From NCBI GenBank assembly GCA_021739805.1, contig JAIPBB010000007.1, positions 1 through 41,985 of the forward strand: a DNA stretch of 41,985 nucleotides, written 5' to 3'. Every line of letters starts with the position of its first letter. Position 1 is the stretch's first letter. Origin of the DNA: Saprospiraceae bacterium (lineage in GTDB: Bacteria; Bacteroidota; Bacteroidia; Bacteroidales; JAIPBB01). The translations under genes and the position numbers were made by a program. This document shows positions 16,220-26,096 of this stretch, piece by piece. Under the pieces are notes generated by a model. It had not been told where the DNA came from and did not search any database. It saw nothing but the letters and a program-made list of their open reading frames with translations.

Positions 16220-18082
16220 ATGAAAGAATCCTGGTTTATTGAGCAAAATAAAGCGAAATGGAAAGAATTTGAGCAACTGCTAAAAGAAAAGGAAAAGAAT
16301 CCTGCAAAATTAAGTCGCTTATTCATTCAGATATCTGATGATTTATCATACGCCAGAACATTTTATAGAAACCGCTCAGTACGACCATATTTAAACGGAG
16401 TTGTTCAATTTCTTTATCATTTAGTAAACAAAGGAAGAAGATTCAGTGCAAAAGGTTTCGTTAATTTCTGGAAAACCGATCTGCCATTAATAGTTTATAG
16501 GTCAAAAAGAGAATTCTTAATCTCATTTCTTTTATTTTTCCTTTCTTTTTTAATAGGGGTTTTGTCAACAGCAAAAGATCCGGGTTTTAGCACATTAATC
16601 CTGGGACAGGGATATATTGATATGACTTTGAAAAATATTGAAAATGGTGAACCAATGGCTGTTTATAATAGTTATAATGAATTCGAAATGTTTTTTAGCA
16701 TAACACTCAATAATCTACAGGTTTCTTTCTACACATTTGTATCTGGATTATTAATGGCCTTAGGAACTCTATTTGTGTTGATTTACAATGGAGTTATGGT
16801 TGGAACATTTCAATACTTTTTTATTGAGAAAGGACTTTTCTGGGAATCGTTTTTAACTATTTGGCAACACGGAACTATTGAAATTTCGTGTATTATTATT
16901 GCCGGAGCAGCAGGACTTACTTTAGGTAAGGGCTTATTGTTTCCAGGAACTTATTCAAGGTTTCAGGCTTTTAAGATTACAGCAAGAAGAGGGCTGCAAA
17001 TTATGGCTGGAATTGTTCCTTTAATAATTCTTGCAGCTTTCATCGAAGGTTATTTTACAAGACATACAGATGCACCCGATTTTCTTAGAATAATTGTGAT
17101 TTTGGTTTCACTAATGTTTATTCTGGGCTATTTTGGATGGTATCCAAGAAAAGTGGCAAGAAAACTTGACGATATTCCACCCGATGACTATAAACTTAAG
17201 GCTCCTGATGATTCAAGAATAAATTATGCTATGATTTTTAGTTTGGGAGAATTGGTAACCAATACTTTTAAATTCTTTCGCCAAAATATTGGAATCATAC
17301 TTAAAACAGTTAGTGCTATTTCAATTTTATACACTGTTTTAATAGTGTACGTTTTGGATGTTTTTAAAATCAGAGGTTTTGAAACAATAATGCTTCTGAA
17401 TTACAACATTATTGATTTGTTTGATTATGATGGTAATTTTAAGCTTCTTTCAATAAATATATTCACATTTTTTACAATTACGGTTATTTTTTCTTTTCTG
17501 GTAAATGTTTTTTATAAAGAAAATATTAAAATAGGTGCAGGAAAAAGCTTTTTCCACTTTTTCATCAGAAATGGATGGAAATACTTTGTTGTTTTTCTGT
17601 TTCTTAACTATTTAATAATGCTTAATTTCGGATGGGGGATATTCTTTGGCCTAACAGTATTGCCTTTTTCAATTTTCTTAACTAATGTTTTTGCTGTTAA
17701 TAAACTTGCTTTAGGTTCGGGTTTTAAAGAATGCTTCAAGCTACTTAAAGAAAATTGGGGTAGATTAATCCTTATCTATTTAATTTTCGGAATACTATCA
17801 TTAGTACTTACAAAGCTGGTGTCAACTCCATGGTTTCAAAACATGCTTGACATATTCCTGATGAATATTGATTTTGAAAAAGAAAAGCTAATACTATTCA
17901 TGCTTTCATTAAAAATATTCCTTACAATTTTTATTTTAATGATAAATATGGGATTGCTTGTAACTGGAATTACTTTCCTATACTATGTTGTTGTTGAATT
18001 AAATACAGCAGATGATTTGTTGAAAAGAATAGATAAATTTGGATTGAAAAATAAATTGCTTGGTTACGAACGCGAGACTTAA
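16220..18082 (+). CDS. SpoIIM-like (stage II sporulation protein M family) membrane protein with extra C-terminal membrane domain
   Basis: The ATG at 16220 (protein MKESWFIEQNK) is preferred over a TTG 18 bases upstream. The N-terminal 90 residues are cytoplasmic and contain ISDDLSYARTFYRNRS, the family block. Membrane segments follow at about 98-115, then at positions typical of SpoIIM (DUF95): FYTFVSGLLMALGTLFVLIYNG, GTIEISCIIIAGAAGLTLG and IVPLIILAAFIEGYFTR. Ordinary members are about 330 residues; here a second membrane region of about 280 residues with some five more helices is attached. In non-sporulating Bacteroidota the family is not linked to spores but sits with MoxR ATPase and DUF58 genes. 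Its stop overlaps the next start by one base (TAATG), so it heads a coupled operon. Function is unknown beyond membrane location. Confidence 0.9.
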   Translation: MKESWFIEQNKAKWKEFEQLLKEKEKNPAKLSRLFIQISDDLSYARTFYRNRSVRPYLNGVVQFLYHLVNKGRRFSAKGFVNFWKTDLPLIVYRSKREFLISFLLFFLSFLIGVLSTAKDPGFSTLILGQGYIDMTLKNIENGEPMAVYNSYNEFEMFFSITLNNLQVSFYTFVSGLLMALGTLFVLIYNGVMVGTFQYFFIEKGLFWESFLTIWQHGTIEISCIIIAGAAGLTLGKGLLFPGTYSRFQAFKITARRGLQIMAGIVPLIILAAFIEGYFTRHTDAPDFLRIIVILVSLMFILGYFGWYPRKVARKLDDIPPDDYKLKAPDDSRINYAMIFSLGELVTNTFKFFRQNIGIILKTVSAISILYTVLIVYVLDVFKIRGFETIMLLNYNIIDLFDYDGNFKLLSINIFTFFTITVIFSFLVNVFYKENIKIGAGKSFFHFFIRNGWKYFVVFLFLNYLIMLNFGWGIFFGLTVLPFSIFLTNVFAVNKLALGSGFKECFKLLKENWGRLILIYLIFGILSLVLTKLVSTPWFQNMLDIFLMNIDFEKEKLILFMLSLKIFLTIFILMINMGLLVTGITFLYYVVVELNTADDLLKRIDKFGLKNKLLGYERET

Positions 18083-18774
18083 TGAAAAGAAATTATTTAA
18101 ATATTGATTATTGTTTTCATGGTAGAATAATATTACTGTTGATATTACTGGTATTTGGCAGTGTTACAAGAGGAAGTGAGAAAAAAACATTTTTAAATAA
18201 ACAGGCTTGGGAGAAAAGCACAAAGAATATCAATTACATCGAAGATTATAAGGAAATAGAAAAGAAAGAAAGCACTCCAAATATAAATTACACACCCCCT
18301 TCAACATCAGGAGTATCAGAAATCTTTACCTATATTGCTGTTATAATAGTCTTAGGTTTTTTAATCTTTTTTGTATTTAGATTGGTTCAGGGAGGCAATA
18401 TGCAAATGAATAGGCGTATTAGGTCTTCAAAAATTGCAATTGAATCAAATCTTGATGAAGATATTAGCAAAGTTGATCTGGAATATTTACTAAAAAAGGC
18501 TCGTGATGAGAAAAATTATAAACTTGCTTTAAGGATTAACTTTTTAATGATAGTAAAAACTTTGTCATTAAAGAATCTGATAATCTGGAGAATTGACAAA
18601 ACAAATGGGGATTACCTATATGAACTTGCTGACAAAAAGGAATGGTTTGAATTTGCAGGAATCACACTTACTTTCGAAAAAGTGTGGTATGGAGATACCG
18701 AGATAAACGAAAAGGATTATTCCTATCTAAGCAAAAATTTTGAATCTTTTAATTTAAAATTGAATAATGAGTAA
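18082..18774 (+). CDS. DUF4129-type single-pass membrane protein
   Basis: A 230-residue protein with an N-terminal hydrophobic signal (about 15-28), a polar periplasmic segment (about 30-85), one membrane helix (about 88-110: IFTYIAVIIVLGFLIFFVFR) and a cytoplasmic C-terminal domain. The tail contains LALRINFLMIVKTL and TFEKVWYGDTEINE, matching the DUF4129 pattern of a helical domain ending in a W-Y-G motif. It overlaps the SpoIIM-like stop by one base and the next gene by eight bases, which indicates coupled translation. The family is thought to act with MoxR/DUF58 partners at the membrane, with no biochemical role established. Assignment rests on the motif and the gene neighbourhood. Confidence 0.85.
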   Translation: MKRNYLNIDYCFHGRIILLLILLVFGSVTRGSEKKTFLNKQAWEKSTKNINYIEDYKEIEKKESTPNINYTPPSTSGVSEIFTYIAVIIVLGFLIFFVFRLVQGGNMQMNRRIRSSKIAIESNLDEDISKVDLEYLLKKARDEKNYKLALRINFLMIVKTLSLKNLIIWRIDKTNGDYLYELADKKEWFEFAGITLTFEKVWYGDTEINEKDYSYLSKNFESFNLKLNNE

Positions 18775-19990
18775 GAGGGCAATTATAGTATTGGTTATTT
18801 TTTCTGTAATTGTGGTTGCAATGATACTTTTCAATATGTATTTGAGGTCTAAATTGCCTCAGTATTCATGGGTTGAATCCTATTCATATAAAAGTAATCA
18901 GCCTTATGGTGCTAAGGTTTTATATGATATATTAAACACAAAAAAAGACGAAAGAAAGTTAATTACTCTCGACAAAAACAGAATATCGCAGATTGATACT
19001 TCAATAAGAAATACAAATTATATTTTCATTGGCAATTGCTTATTAATGGATTCCGATGAATTCGATTATTTACTTGATTATGCTGATAGAGGAAACAATG
19101 CATTTATTGCAACAAATTCATTGCCTGATGATTTAATGGATGAATATGAGCTGGAGTATGAAATATATAATAAGAAAAGTATTACCACCAGCTTTTTAAA
19201 CAACAAAAAAGAATTTCAATTTCATTTTCAGTTTTTAAAGGACACTGTTGTTTATCAATGGCGTTACTTAAACAAATCTGATGTAATTGACAATATTGAT
19301 CCCGATGATGAAGTGAGTCTATTATCTGAAATAGATAGAGACAAAATAAATTATTTTAAAGTTAAATATGGCTCCGGCAATATTTATATTCACACAAATC
19401 CAATTTTATTTACAAATTATTATCTTATAAATAAAAACGGTTTTGATTATGCCAACCAGGTGTTTTCCGAAATGAAAGAAGGAGATATTTATTGGGACGA
19501 AATAAATAAGAGCTACTCAGCTTACAATTCAGAAATGCATCAGGGAAAACCTTTGAGGTATATTTTAAGTCAAAGAAGTTTAAGATGGGCATGGTATTTG
19601 GGAATTATTACTATTATTCTTTTTGTGATTTTTAGGGCAAAACGAGAGCAAAAAATCATCCCGATTATCGATAAAAACAAAAACACCTCACTTGAATTTA
19701 TCAATAATATCGGAGCATTATACTACCAGGCAAAAGACCACAGAATAATCGCAAACGAGATTATGCTTTTGTTTTACTCATTTATCAGAAACAGGTACGG
19801 AATTCAAGTAAACATTAAAAATAAACCGGAAATGATTAAAGAAATATCACAAAAATCAGAGATTGATGAAGAAAAGATTAAAGAACTTTTTGATTTAAAT
19901 CTTATGGCTCAATTTCATGAGGGAGTTGATAATAAGATTATTGTGAAATTTTACGAATCAGTAGAAAACTTTTATAAAAACTGTAGATAA
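18767..19990 (+). CDS. DUF4350 domain membrane protein
   Basis: A 407-residue protein with an N-terminal membrane anchor (about 5-25), an extracytoplasmic domain starting with NQPYGAKVLYDIL, the DUF4350 hallmark, a second membrane helix (about 275-292: AWYLGIITIILFVIFRAK) and a cytoplasmic tail with NNIGALYYQAKDHRIIANE and RNRYGIQVN. The DUF4350 fold is related to glutamine-amidotransferase-like domains (GIFT), without visible catalytic residues. It overlaps the previous gene by eight bases and is followed two bases later by the MoxR gene, in the normal order for this cluster. No function is known. Confidence 0.87.
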   Translation: MSKRAIIVLVIFSVIVVAMILFNMYLRSKLPQYSWVESYSYKSNQPYGAKVLYDILNTKKDERKLITLDKNRISQIDTSIRNTNYIFIGNCLLMDSDEFDYLLDYADRGNNAFIATNSLPDDLMDEYELEYEIYNKKSITTSFLNNKKEFQFHFQFLKDTVVYQWRYLNKSDVIDNIDPDDEVSLLSEIDRDKINYFKVKYGSGNIYIHTNPILFTNYYLINKNGFDYANQVFSEMKEGDIYWDEINKSYSAYNSEMHQGKPLRYILSQRSLRWAWYLGIITIILFVIFRAKREQKIIPIIDKNKNTSLEFINNIGALYYQAKDHRIIANEIMLLFYSFIRNRYGIQVNIKNKPEMIKEISQKSEIDEEKIKELFDLNLMAQFHEGVDNKIIVKFYESVENFYKNCR

Positions 19991-19992
19991 TT

Positions 19993-21036
19993 ATGACAGA
20001 AATTATTAATCCTGAGAACTTAGAAGAAAGCTCAGAAGAACAACAAAGCAATGAGTCTTTGTCTTTCAATGTTGAGACAACAGATGATGAATTGATTTTC
20101 ATTAAAGACCTTGCCATTAAAGTGCGGACCGAAATGCAAAAAGTGATTATTGGGCAATCACAATTAATTGACTTTATGATAATTGGATTGTTATCAGGAG
20201 GACATATTCTTTTAGAGGGAGTACCGGGAGTGGCAAAAACACTTTTGGTTAAACTAATGGCAAAAACTCTGAATGTGGACTATAATAGAATTCAGTTTAC
20301 TCCCGACCTTATGCCGTCGGATGTTGTTGGTACAAGTGTGTTTAACATGAAAACATCTGCTTTTTACTTCCGCAAAGGTCCTGTTTTTTCTAATTTCATT
20401 TTAATAGATGAAATAAACAGAGCTCCTGCAAAAACCCAATCTGCTTTGTTTGAAGTAATGGAAGAAAGGCAAATTACTGTTGATGGCGAGACATATAAAA
20501 TGGATTTTCCTCTTTTTATAGTTGCAACGCAAAACCCTATTGAACAAGAAGGTACATATAAACTTCCTGAAGCTCAGCTCGACAGATTTATATTTAAACT
20601 TGTTGTTAATTATCCTGAGTTGAAACAGGAAATAGAAATCCTTAAAAGATTTAAAGACGACTTTAACCAGAAGATTAACGAAGAAGTAAAAGCAGTTGTA
20701 ACAGTTGATATGCTTAAAAAAATTGTTGCAAAGGTTGAAACAATTCATATTAAGGAAGACCTGCTTGACTACATAGCAAAAATTGTTACCAGAACCAGGA
20801 ATGATAGAGATATTTTTCTTGGTGCTTCACCAAGAGCTTCGCTGGCAATTATGAAATGCTCAAAAGTAATGGCCGCTATTAATGGACGAAACTTTGTGAC
20901 TCCTGACGATATTAAAAAAATTGCAATTCCGGTACTAAATCATAGAATAATTCTGAATCCTGAAAAAGAGTTGGAAGGTATTCATGTTGTTGAGGTTATT
21001 AATGATATAATAGATAAAATTGAAGTTCCAAGATGA
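19993..21036 (+). CDS. MoxR family AAA+ ATPase
   Basis: A 347-residue AAA+ ATPase. Walker A is GVPGVAKT (76-83), Walker B ILIDEINRA (136-144), sensor 1 IVATQNPIEQEGTY (176-189) and sensor 2 GASPRASLAI. The first 30 residues are acidic and variable. MoxR ATPases are cytoplasmic chaperone-like enzymes that act with von Willebrand-type partners; the DUF58 protein encoded by the next gene (overlap ATGA) is the expected partner. The setting with SpoIIM, RDD, DUF4129 and DUF4350 proteins suggests a complex at the inner membrane that matures or remodels envelope proteins. The specific substrate is not known. Confidence 0.95.
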   Translation: MTEIINPENLEESSEEQQSNESLSFNVETTDDELIFIKDLAIKVRTEMQKVIIGQSQLIDFMIIGLLSGGHILLEGVPGVAKTLLVKLMAKTLNVDYNRIQFTPDLMPSDVVGTSVFNMKTSAFYFRKGPVFSNFILIDEINRAPAKTQSALFEVMEERQITVDGETYKMDFPLFIVATQNPIEQEGTYKLPEAQLDRFIFKLVVNYPELKQEIEILKRFKDDFNQKINEEVKAVVTVDMLKKIVAKVETIHIKEDLLDYIAKIVTRTRNDRDIFLGASPRASLAIMKCSKVMAAINGRNFVTPDDIKKIAIPVLNHRIILNPEKELEGIHVVEVINDIIDKIEVPR

Positions 21037-22367
21037 TTCAATTAGTTAAAAATATTTATTTAACTACGAGATTTTTTTCGCTATTTGCTTTTTTTGCAGT
21101 GGTGTTTGCTGCAAGCTATTTAGCTGATTGGCTTTTCCCCTTTGCTCAATTGCTGCTGCTTTTAGGAATATGCCTGATTATTGTTGATGCTTTATTGCTT
21201 ATCAAAAAAAAGAATAAGTTGTCAGTTCAAAGAATACTGCCAAAAGTTCTTTCACTGGGCGACATAAACACTGTTGAATATACTGTAAAAAGCCTGACAT
21301 CACTGAATTTAAAAATAATTATTATTGACGAACTTCCCGAACAGTTTCAGGAAAGAGATTTTAAATTTACCATTACTTTGGATAAAGGGTGCAGTAAGCA
21401 AGTAACTTATGAGCTTTTTCCGGCTAAAAGAGGAAAGTATAATTTTGGAAGAATAAACATCTTTTATGAATCAAAACTTGCTCTTTTAAGAAAACGTGAA
21501 ATCCATGAAACAGAAGAAACTGTTGCGGTTTTTCCTTCTATTATTCAAATGAAGAAATACGAATTAAAGGCTTTAAAAAGTCTTTCTCATTTCACCGGAG
21601 TAAAGAAAATTCGGCAAATAGGACATAGTTATGAATTTGAGCAAATTAAAAAATATATTATTGGTGACGACGACAGAAGTGTGAATTGGAAAGCAAGCAG
21701 CAGAAGAGGCGAATTGATGGTAAATCAATATGAAGACGAAAGATCGCAGCAGGTTTATTCTATTATTGACAAAGGTCGCACAATGAAGATGCCTTTTGGC
21801 GGACTTAGCCTTTTGGATTACTCAATAAATACAAGTCTTGTAATATCAAATATCGCCTTACAAAAGCATGATAAGGCAGGTTTATTGTCTTTCTCCGATA
21901 AAATTGGGAGTGTTATTAAAGCCGATAACAAAACCAAACAGTTGCCAAATATCATGCAATCTCTTTATAATGAAAAGGAAAATGATTTTGATGCAAATTA
22001 CGAATTGCTATATAATGCTGTAAGGAATCTTATAACCGCCAGAAGCCTGGTTTTTCTATTTACAAATTTCGAAAGCATATATTCACTCGAAAGAGTTTTA
22101 CCCATTCTCAGGAAAATTAATAAGTTTCATTTGCTGGTGGTAATGTTTTTTGATAATTATGAGATTAAGAAACTCAGTGAAATTGAATGTCATGATGTTC
22201 GTGATATCTACAATAAGACAATAGCAAAAAAATATGTAGCTGAGAAAAACAGGATAAGCCGTGAATTAAAAAAACACGGAATACAATCAATAAGCTCCAA
22301 ACCCGAAGATTTATCGATAAATACAATTAATAAATATCTTGAATTGAAATCGAGGGGGATGATATAG
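21033..22367 (+). CDS. DUF58 domain membrane protein (von Willebrand-like), MoxR partner
   Basis: A 444-residue protein with two N-terminal membrane helices (about 14-31 and 34-54), a beta-rich region, and the DUF58 signature IGDDDRSVNWKASSRRGELM (about 208-227) followed by a von Willebrand-like alpha/beta domain. The canonical metal site (DxSxS) is not intact: the segment reads SIIDKGRTM. It overlaps the MoxR stop by four bases and ends the operon. DUF58 proteins are paired with MoxR ATPases throughout bacteria; a shared role is inferred from this constant link. Confidence 0.93.
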   Translation: MIQLVKNIYLTTRFFSLFAFFAVVFAASYLADWLFPFAQLLLLLGICLIIVDALLLIKKKNKLSVQRILPKVLSLGDINTVEYTVKSLTSLNLKIIIIDELPEQFQERDFKFTITLDKGCSKQVTYELFPAKRGKYNFGRINIFYESKLALLRKREIHETEETVAVFPSIIQMKKYELKALKSLSHFTGVKKIRQIGHSYEFEQIKKYIIGDDDRSVNWKASSRRGELMVNQYEDERSQQVYSIIDKGRTMKMPFGGLSLLDYSINTSLVISNIALQKHDKAGLLSFSDKIGSVIKADNKTKQLPNIMQSLYNEKENDFDANYELLYNAVRNLITARSLVFLFTNFESIYSLERVLPILRKINKFHLLVVMFFDNYEIKKLSEIECHDVRDIYNKTIAKKYVAEKNRISRELKKHGIQSISSKPEDLSINTINKYLELKSRGMI

Positions 22368-22384
22368 AGGATATCTCACAGGGG

Positions 22385-22439
22385 AATTTTATTTATAATG
22401 ATATAAAAAAATAACTCTCTAGCCCAGCAAAATAAAATT
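22385..22439. repeat. AT-rich inverted repeat after the MoxR/DUF58 operon
   Basis: AATTTTATTT (22385-22394) and AAATAAAATT (22430-22439) form a perfect 10-bp inverted repeat with a 35-base loop. It could act in transcript termination or 3'-end stability; nothing else supports that. Confidence 0.3.
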
Positions 22440-22452
22440 TACCCTTATTATG

Positions 22453-22481
22453 TTTGTAATTTAAATAAATTATTATATTTG
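22453..22481 (+). promoter_or_regulatory. Candidate promoter for the exported-protein/PKD lipoprotein pair
   Basis: TTTG (22453-22456), 17-base spacer, TATATTTG (22474-22481). The -7 box is a perfect TAnnTTTG; the spacer is slightly short of the usual 19. It lies 86 bases upstream of the ATG at 22568. Confidence 0.5.
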
Positions 22482-22567
22482 CTATAATCAAAATAATAAT
22501 ATTTTCATTAAAGGAAAAATCTAAGATAAGCAGCAAATTTAGTCAACAGTATTTTAACATTTAATCT

Positions 22568-24088
22568 ATGAAAAAAATAGCTTTATTTCTCGTTTTTATC
22601 CTTTCCATTTCTTTTCAAATTAAAAGTCAAACTTATAAACCTAAATGGGGACCAATCTGTGAAGAAGAAGGTTCACTTCTGAGGAATGGTGGTTTATTGG
22701 GAATTCAGGGTGATTATTATTATTTATTCATGAATCTTCAATCAGAAGATAAATTATTAAAATATGATATGAACCATAAGTTAATATCCAACGAAGCCCT
22801 TGATTTGAAGTTTGACAATCAACAAATTAGACTGAAAATGCTTATTAATACAAAAAATGGTTCATTTGGATATTTTGATTCAACTGATGAAGAAAAACAG
22901 CAGATGACAGCATTTTCGGCTAAGTTTACCGATGGGAAATTTTCAGATAGCAAACAAATTTATAAACATGATTATAATTTTAAATTTGCTATATCATTAT
23001 ACGGTTATTCAAATAAATATTCGTATAATGATAATCATGGTATTATATTATGCCGAGATTTGAGCCACTTTGTTTATACAAATATTCCCACATTTGAGAG
23101 TAATTCTCAGCAAAAATTAGCTATTGCAGTTTTTGATGCTGATATGAATTTGCTTTGGGATAAAATGCAGAGCTTCGAGTATTTGAATAAAGACCTTGAA
23201 ATAAGACAAATCTGCATTAACAATAGTGGAGTTGTTTATTTATCATGTAGATTAGAAAAAGATAAATCAGCAAAGAAAAAAGCTTATATTGATTTCGACT
23301 ATAAGATTTTTAGAATTACCAAGGATGATATTAAGGAATTTGATGTTAATATTGGTGAGTTGATATTTCCAACCGATGCACTTCTTTATTTAACTGAAGA
23401 TATGAATTCTGAGTTTATTCTGTCTGGGTTTTATTCAGATGGCTATATGAAATTTGGCTTACGAGGCTTGTTTTATTTGTCAGGTAATAATAAGGATGGT
23501 ATTAGTATAATAAAAACTCACAAATTCGATGCTTCATTTTTAAAAGATAATATAACAGATGAAGACTTAAAAAAGGGAAGAGGATTAAGTTGGGATTACA
23601 AAACCCATAGATTTATTCCTTTTAAGGATGGGTCAATAGGTTTATTAACTGAAGAGACTTCTTCGGCATCTACTAGTTCGAGAGGAAGTTCAATGGGTTA
23701 TACGTATTATAATTCTAATAACATCCTCATTCCAAGGTTTACATCAGATGGAGAATTGTCAAATATCATTAAAATCCCCAAGTATTTTGCCAGCTCTACT
23801 CCTTTTAGTCTTTCATACTCATTTGCTTCTATTAACAATAAAACATATCTCCTATTCAATAATTCTAAAGATTCAGGTTCAGCATTTGATTTAAGCGGTG
23901 GACGGGTTGAACTTGTTATTATTAACGAATTAGGGGAAATTGAATATAACAAACCATTATTTAAAAACGATGAGGTTGAACTTCTTTATGCCCCGAAGCT
24001 ATTTGATTATACTAATGATAAATTATTGATAGGTAATCTAGGTAGTTTAACGAATAAATATTCTTTCGGAATAATTGATTTAAAGTAA
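22568..24088 (+). CDS. Exported protein of unknown function
   Basis: A 506-residue protein with a clear signal peptide (MKKIALFLVFILSISFQIKSQ), a typical Bacteroidota N-terminus with cleavage expected near residue 21. The mature part is beta-strand rich, with repeated aromatic and polar blocks such as GDYYYLFMNLQSEDKLLKYD and a Ser-rich stretch (SSASTSSRGSS, about 363-373). It may form a beta-propeller-like fold, but I recognise no family and see no catalytic motif or type IX sorting domain. It has its own promoter candidate and is followed after 28 bases by the PKD lipoprotein gene, so the two are likely co-expressed. Confidence 0.75.
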   Translation: MKKIALFLVFILSISFQIKSQTYKPKWGPICEEEGSLLRNGGLLGIQGDYYYLFMNLQSEDKLLKYDMNHKLISNEALDLKFDNQQIRLKMLINTKNGSFGYFDSTDEEKQQMTAFSAKFTDGKFSDSKQIYKHDYNFKFAISLYGYSNKYSYNDNHGIILCRDLSHFVYTNIPTFESNSQQKLAIAVFDADMNLLWDKMQSFEYLNKDLEIRQICINNSGVVYLSCRLEKDKSAKKKAYIDFDYKIFRITKDDIKEFDVNIGELIFPTDALLYLTEDMNSEFILSGFYSDGYMKFGLRGLFYLSGNNKDGISIIKTHKFDASFLKDNITDEDLKKGRGLSWDYKTHRFIPFKDGSIGLLTEETSSASTSSRGSSMGYTYYNSNNILIPRFTSDGELSNIIKIPKYFASSTPFSLSYSFASINNKTYLLFNNSKDSGSAFDLSGGRVELVIINELGEIEYNKPLFKNDEVELLYAPKLFDYTNDKLLIGNLGSLTNKYSFGIIDLK

Positions 24089-24116
24089 ATTCAAATATAA
24101 ATTTAAATAAAGTAAA

Positions 24117-24926
24117 ATGAAAAAGATTAAATTATTTGGAGTACTATTTCTGTTAGTATTCATTATTTCTTGCTCTAAGGATAAAGATGGTTCAAATGTA
24201 AAAGCATCTTTTACTTTTAACCCGGGAACAGGAACAACAGAAACTATTTTTAATTTCGATGCTTCTGAAAGTACAAATGCATCAGAATATAGATGGGATT
24301 GGGATAATGATGGAGTTTGGGATGAAAACTATTCTTCTAGTTCAACTATTAGCCATAAGTTTGCTTTAGCAGGAAATTTAACTGTTAAACTGGAAGTAAA
24401 GGATGATGATGGTAATACGAACTCAACAACTCAACCAGTCACCATAAATTTGGGACCTGCTCCTCAATTAACTAAGAAATTTTATTTTCAAACTAAGCTC
24501 AATGGTAATAAATGGATTACTTTTCAAAGTAATGATCCTGGCTATTCAGGTGATAATATCGGACTTAATACTATTTTTTATACATATTATGTTGGATTAG
24601 ATTTTGAGACAAAAATTACCTCAAGTAAAATCTTAGGATTAAAAGGGCAAACTTTAGGTTTTGATTCACCTGGAATTCACGCTAGTATTATAAATGATGA
24701 TAATGGTGTATATGTTGGAACTTATGCTGCACCTGATCAAATAGGAAGTGAATTTAAGGTTGTAGATGTTACAAGTGATGGAAGCTATATGGGATATCCT
24801 AGTTATGTTGTAGAAGGGACATTTAAATGCAAAGTAGATGATGATACCCATGCAAATTACGGAGAAATGACGGATGGCAAATTTGCTTTACGGTTGTTTG
24901 TTAAACCGCAATTAGACTATATATAA
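24117..24926 (+). CDS. PKD-domain lipoprotein
   Basis: The 269-residue protein has a lipoprotein signal (LVFIISCSKDKDGS) with lipid-modified Cys20; the residues after it do not reveal a surface export tag with confidence. A PKD domain covers about 29-110 with the hallmarks FDASESTNASEYRWDWDND and SHKFALAGNLTVKLEV. The rest (about 118-269) is a beta-rich domain with FQTKLNGNKWITF that I do not recognise; similar modules occur in Bacteroidota surface lipoproteins. It should be attached to the outer membrane and serve in binding or adhesion. It follows the exported protein gene by 28 bases. Confidence 0.85.
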   Translation: MKKIKLFGVLFLLVFIISCSKDKDGSNVKASFTFNPGTGTTETIFNFDASESTNASEYRWDWDNDGVWDENYSSSSTISHKFALAGNLTVKLEVKDDDGNTNSTTQPVTINLGPAPQLTKKFYFQTKLNGNKWITFQSNDPGYSGDNIGLNTIFYTYYVGLDFETKITSSKILGLKGQTLGFDSPGIHASIINDDNGVYVGTYAAPDQIGSEFKVVDVTSDGSYMGYPSYVVEGTFKCKVDDDTHANYGEMTDGKFALRLFVKPQLDYI

Positions 24927-25301
24927 GATTCTCTAACTGTGTGCTCGGCACAAAACATTCATAATCTTCCCATTTAGTTCGAGATAATCGAATCTCAAAT
25001 TTAACAAATTAATAAATCACCACATGGAAATTTCGTTAATAAACGAATATTAGAATTTTTATGGAGTATGTTCGTAAGTGTGAACCTAAATTTCAGTTAT
25101 GAATTATATTTTGGGTTAGTACGGTACAAGAAAACTTAGCTGTGAAAAACAGGAATTTGTTTACCTGCAGGGGACATAGATAAATAAGCAAAAGAACTTT
25201 ATTCGGGCAAAATTCATAATTTCCCAAATGATTGATTTAAAATTGTCAATAAAATACTAATTTTACAATTAAGTTAATCCTTTAAATCCTGTTTGCGACA
25301 A
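24927..25301. other. 375-base gap without a recognised gene
   Basis: I see a small stem TGTGC-TCG-GCACA just after the PKD gene (about 24939-24951) and a GAGAT/ATCTC pair near 24982-24998, but no open frame of note, no RNA gene, and no exact TAnnTTTG with a good -33 box for the downstream gene. Confidence 0.4.
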
Positions 25302-26054
25302 ATGATTATCCAATATTGTTCCGACCTGCATTTGGAATTCCCCGAAAACAAAGAGTTCCTGAAAACAAACCCTTTACAAGCAAAGGCTGAGATTTTATTG
25401 TTGGCGGGTGATATTGTTCCTTTAGTTGTAATGAATAAACACAATGATTTTTTCGATTACGTTTCCGATAATTTCAAACACACTTATTGGATACCAGGGA
25501 ATCATGAATATTACTATTACGACATTACAAAAAAAGATACTATTATTAATGAGAAAATCAGAAGTAATGTTCATTTGGTTAACAATTTTTCTGTTAAGCA
25601 CAATGATGTAAAGCTTATATTTTCAACTCTTTGGTCGAAGATAAATCCTGCAAACCAATGGAATATTAGGCAAAGAATATCCGATTTTCATGTGATAAAA
25701 CACGGGAAAGAGAGTTTCACTCCAACTCATTTTAATGAATTACACAAGGAATGCTTACAATTTATCGAACAGGAAGTTGAACAAAATGAAAAGACAATTG
25801 TAGCATCTCACCACATACCTAGTTTTTTGAATTATCCCGAAAAATACAAAGGAGATGTTTTAAACCAGGCATTTGCTGTTGAACTATATGATTTCATCGA
25901 AAATTCAAATATTAATTATTGGCTATTTGGGCATCATCATCAAAATGTTTCTGACTTTACAATTGGAAAAACCAAATTAATAACTAACCAATTGGGTTAC
26001 GTAAAATATAGAGAGCAAAAAGGATACGATGGGGGGAAAACTATTGAAATTTAA
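25302..26054 (+). CDS. Calcineurin-like metallophosphoesterase
   Basis: The ATG at 25302 (protein MIIQYCSDLHLEF) is preferred over a TTG nine bases upstream. The 250-residue protein has the full metallophosphoesterase motif series: Asp8 and His10 in SDLHLEF, Gly36-Asp37 in LLLAGDIV, GNHE at 66-69, SHH in IVASHHIPSF, and GHHH near the C-terminus. These bind two metal ions and place it in the PF00149 family. The type IX secretion or signal peptide features of its neighbours are absent, so it is cytoplasmic. The substrate is unknown. The next gene (26097) starts 42 bases downstream and may be co-transcribed. Confidence 0.92.
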   Translation: MIIQYCSDLHLEFPENKEFLKTNPLQAKAEILLLAGDIVPLVVMNKHNDFFDYVSDNFKHTYWIPGNHEYYYYDITKKDTIINEKIRSNVHLVNNFSVKHNDVKLIFSTLWSKINPANQWNIRQRISDFHVIKHGKESFTPTHFNELHKECLQFIEQEVEQNEKTIVASHHIPSFLNYPEKYKGDVLNQAFAVELYDFIENSNINYWLFGHHHQNVSDFTIGKTKLITNQLGYVKYREQKGYDGGKTIEI

Positions 26055-26096
26055 TTTGAACAATTAATTACGAAAGAAAAAATATTAAAGCATTTT

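Noticed and set aside
21033..22367. DUF58 protein as a metal-binding von Willebrand domain
   Set aside because: The metal-site pattern DxSxS is not present at the expected strand, so I kept only the DUF58 assignment.
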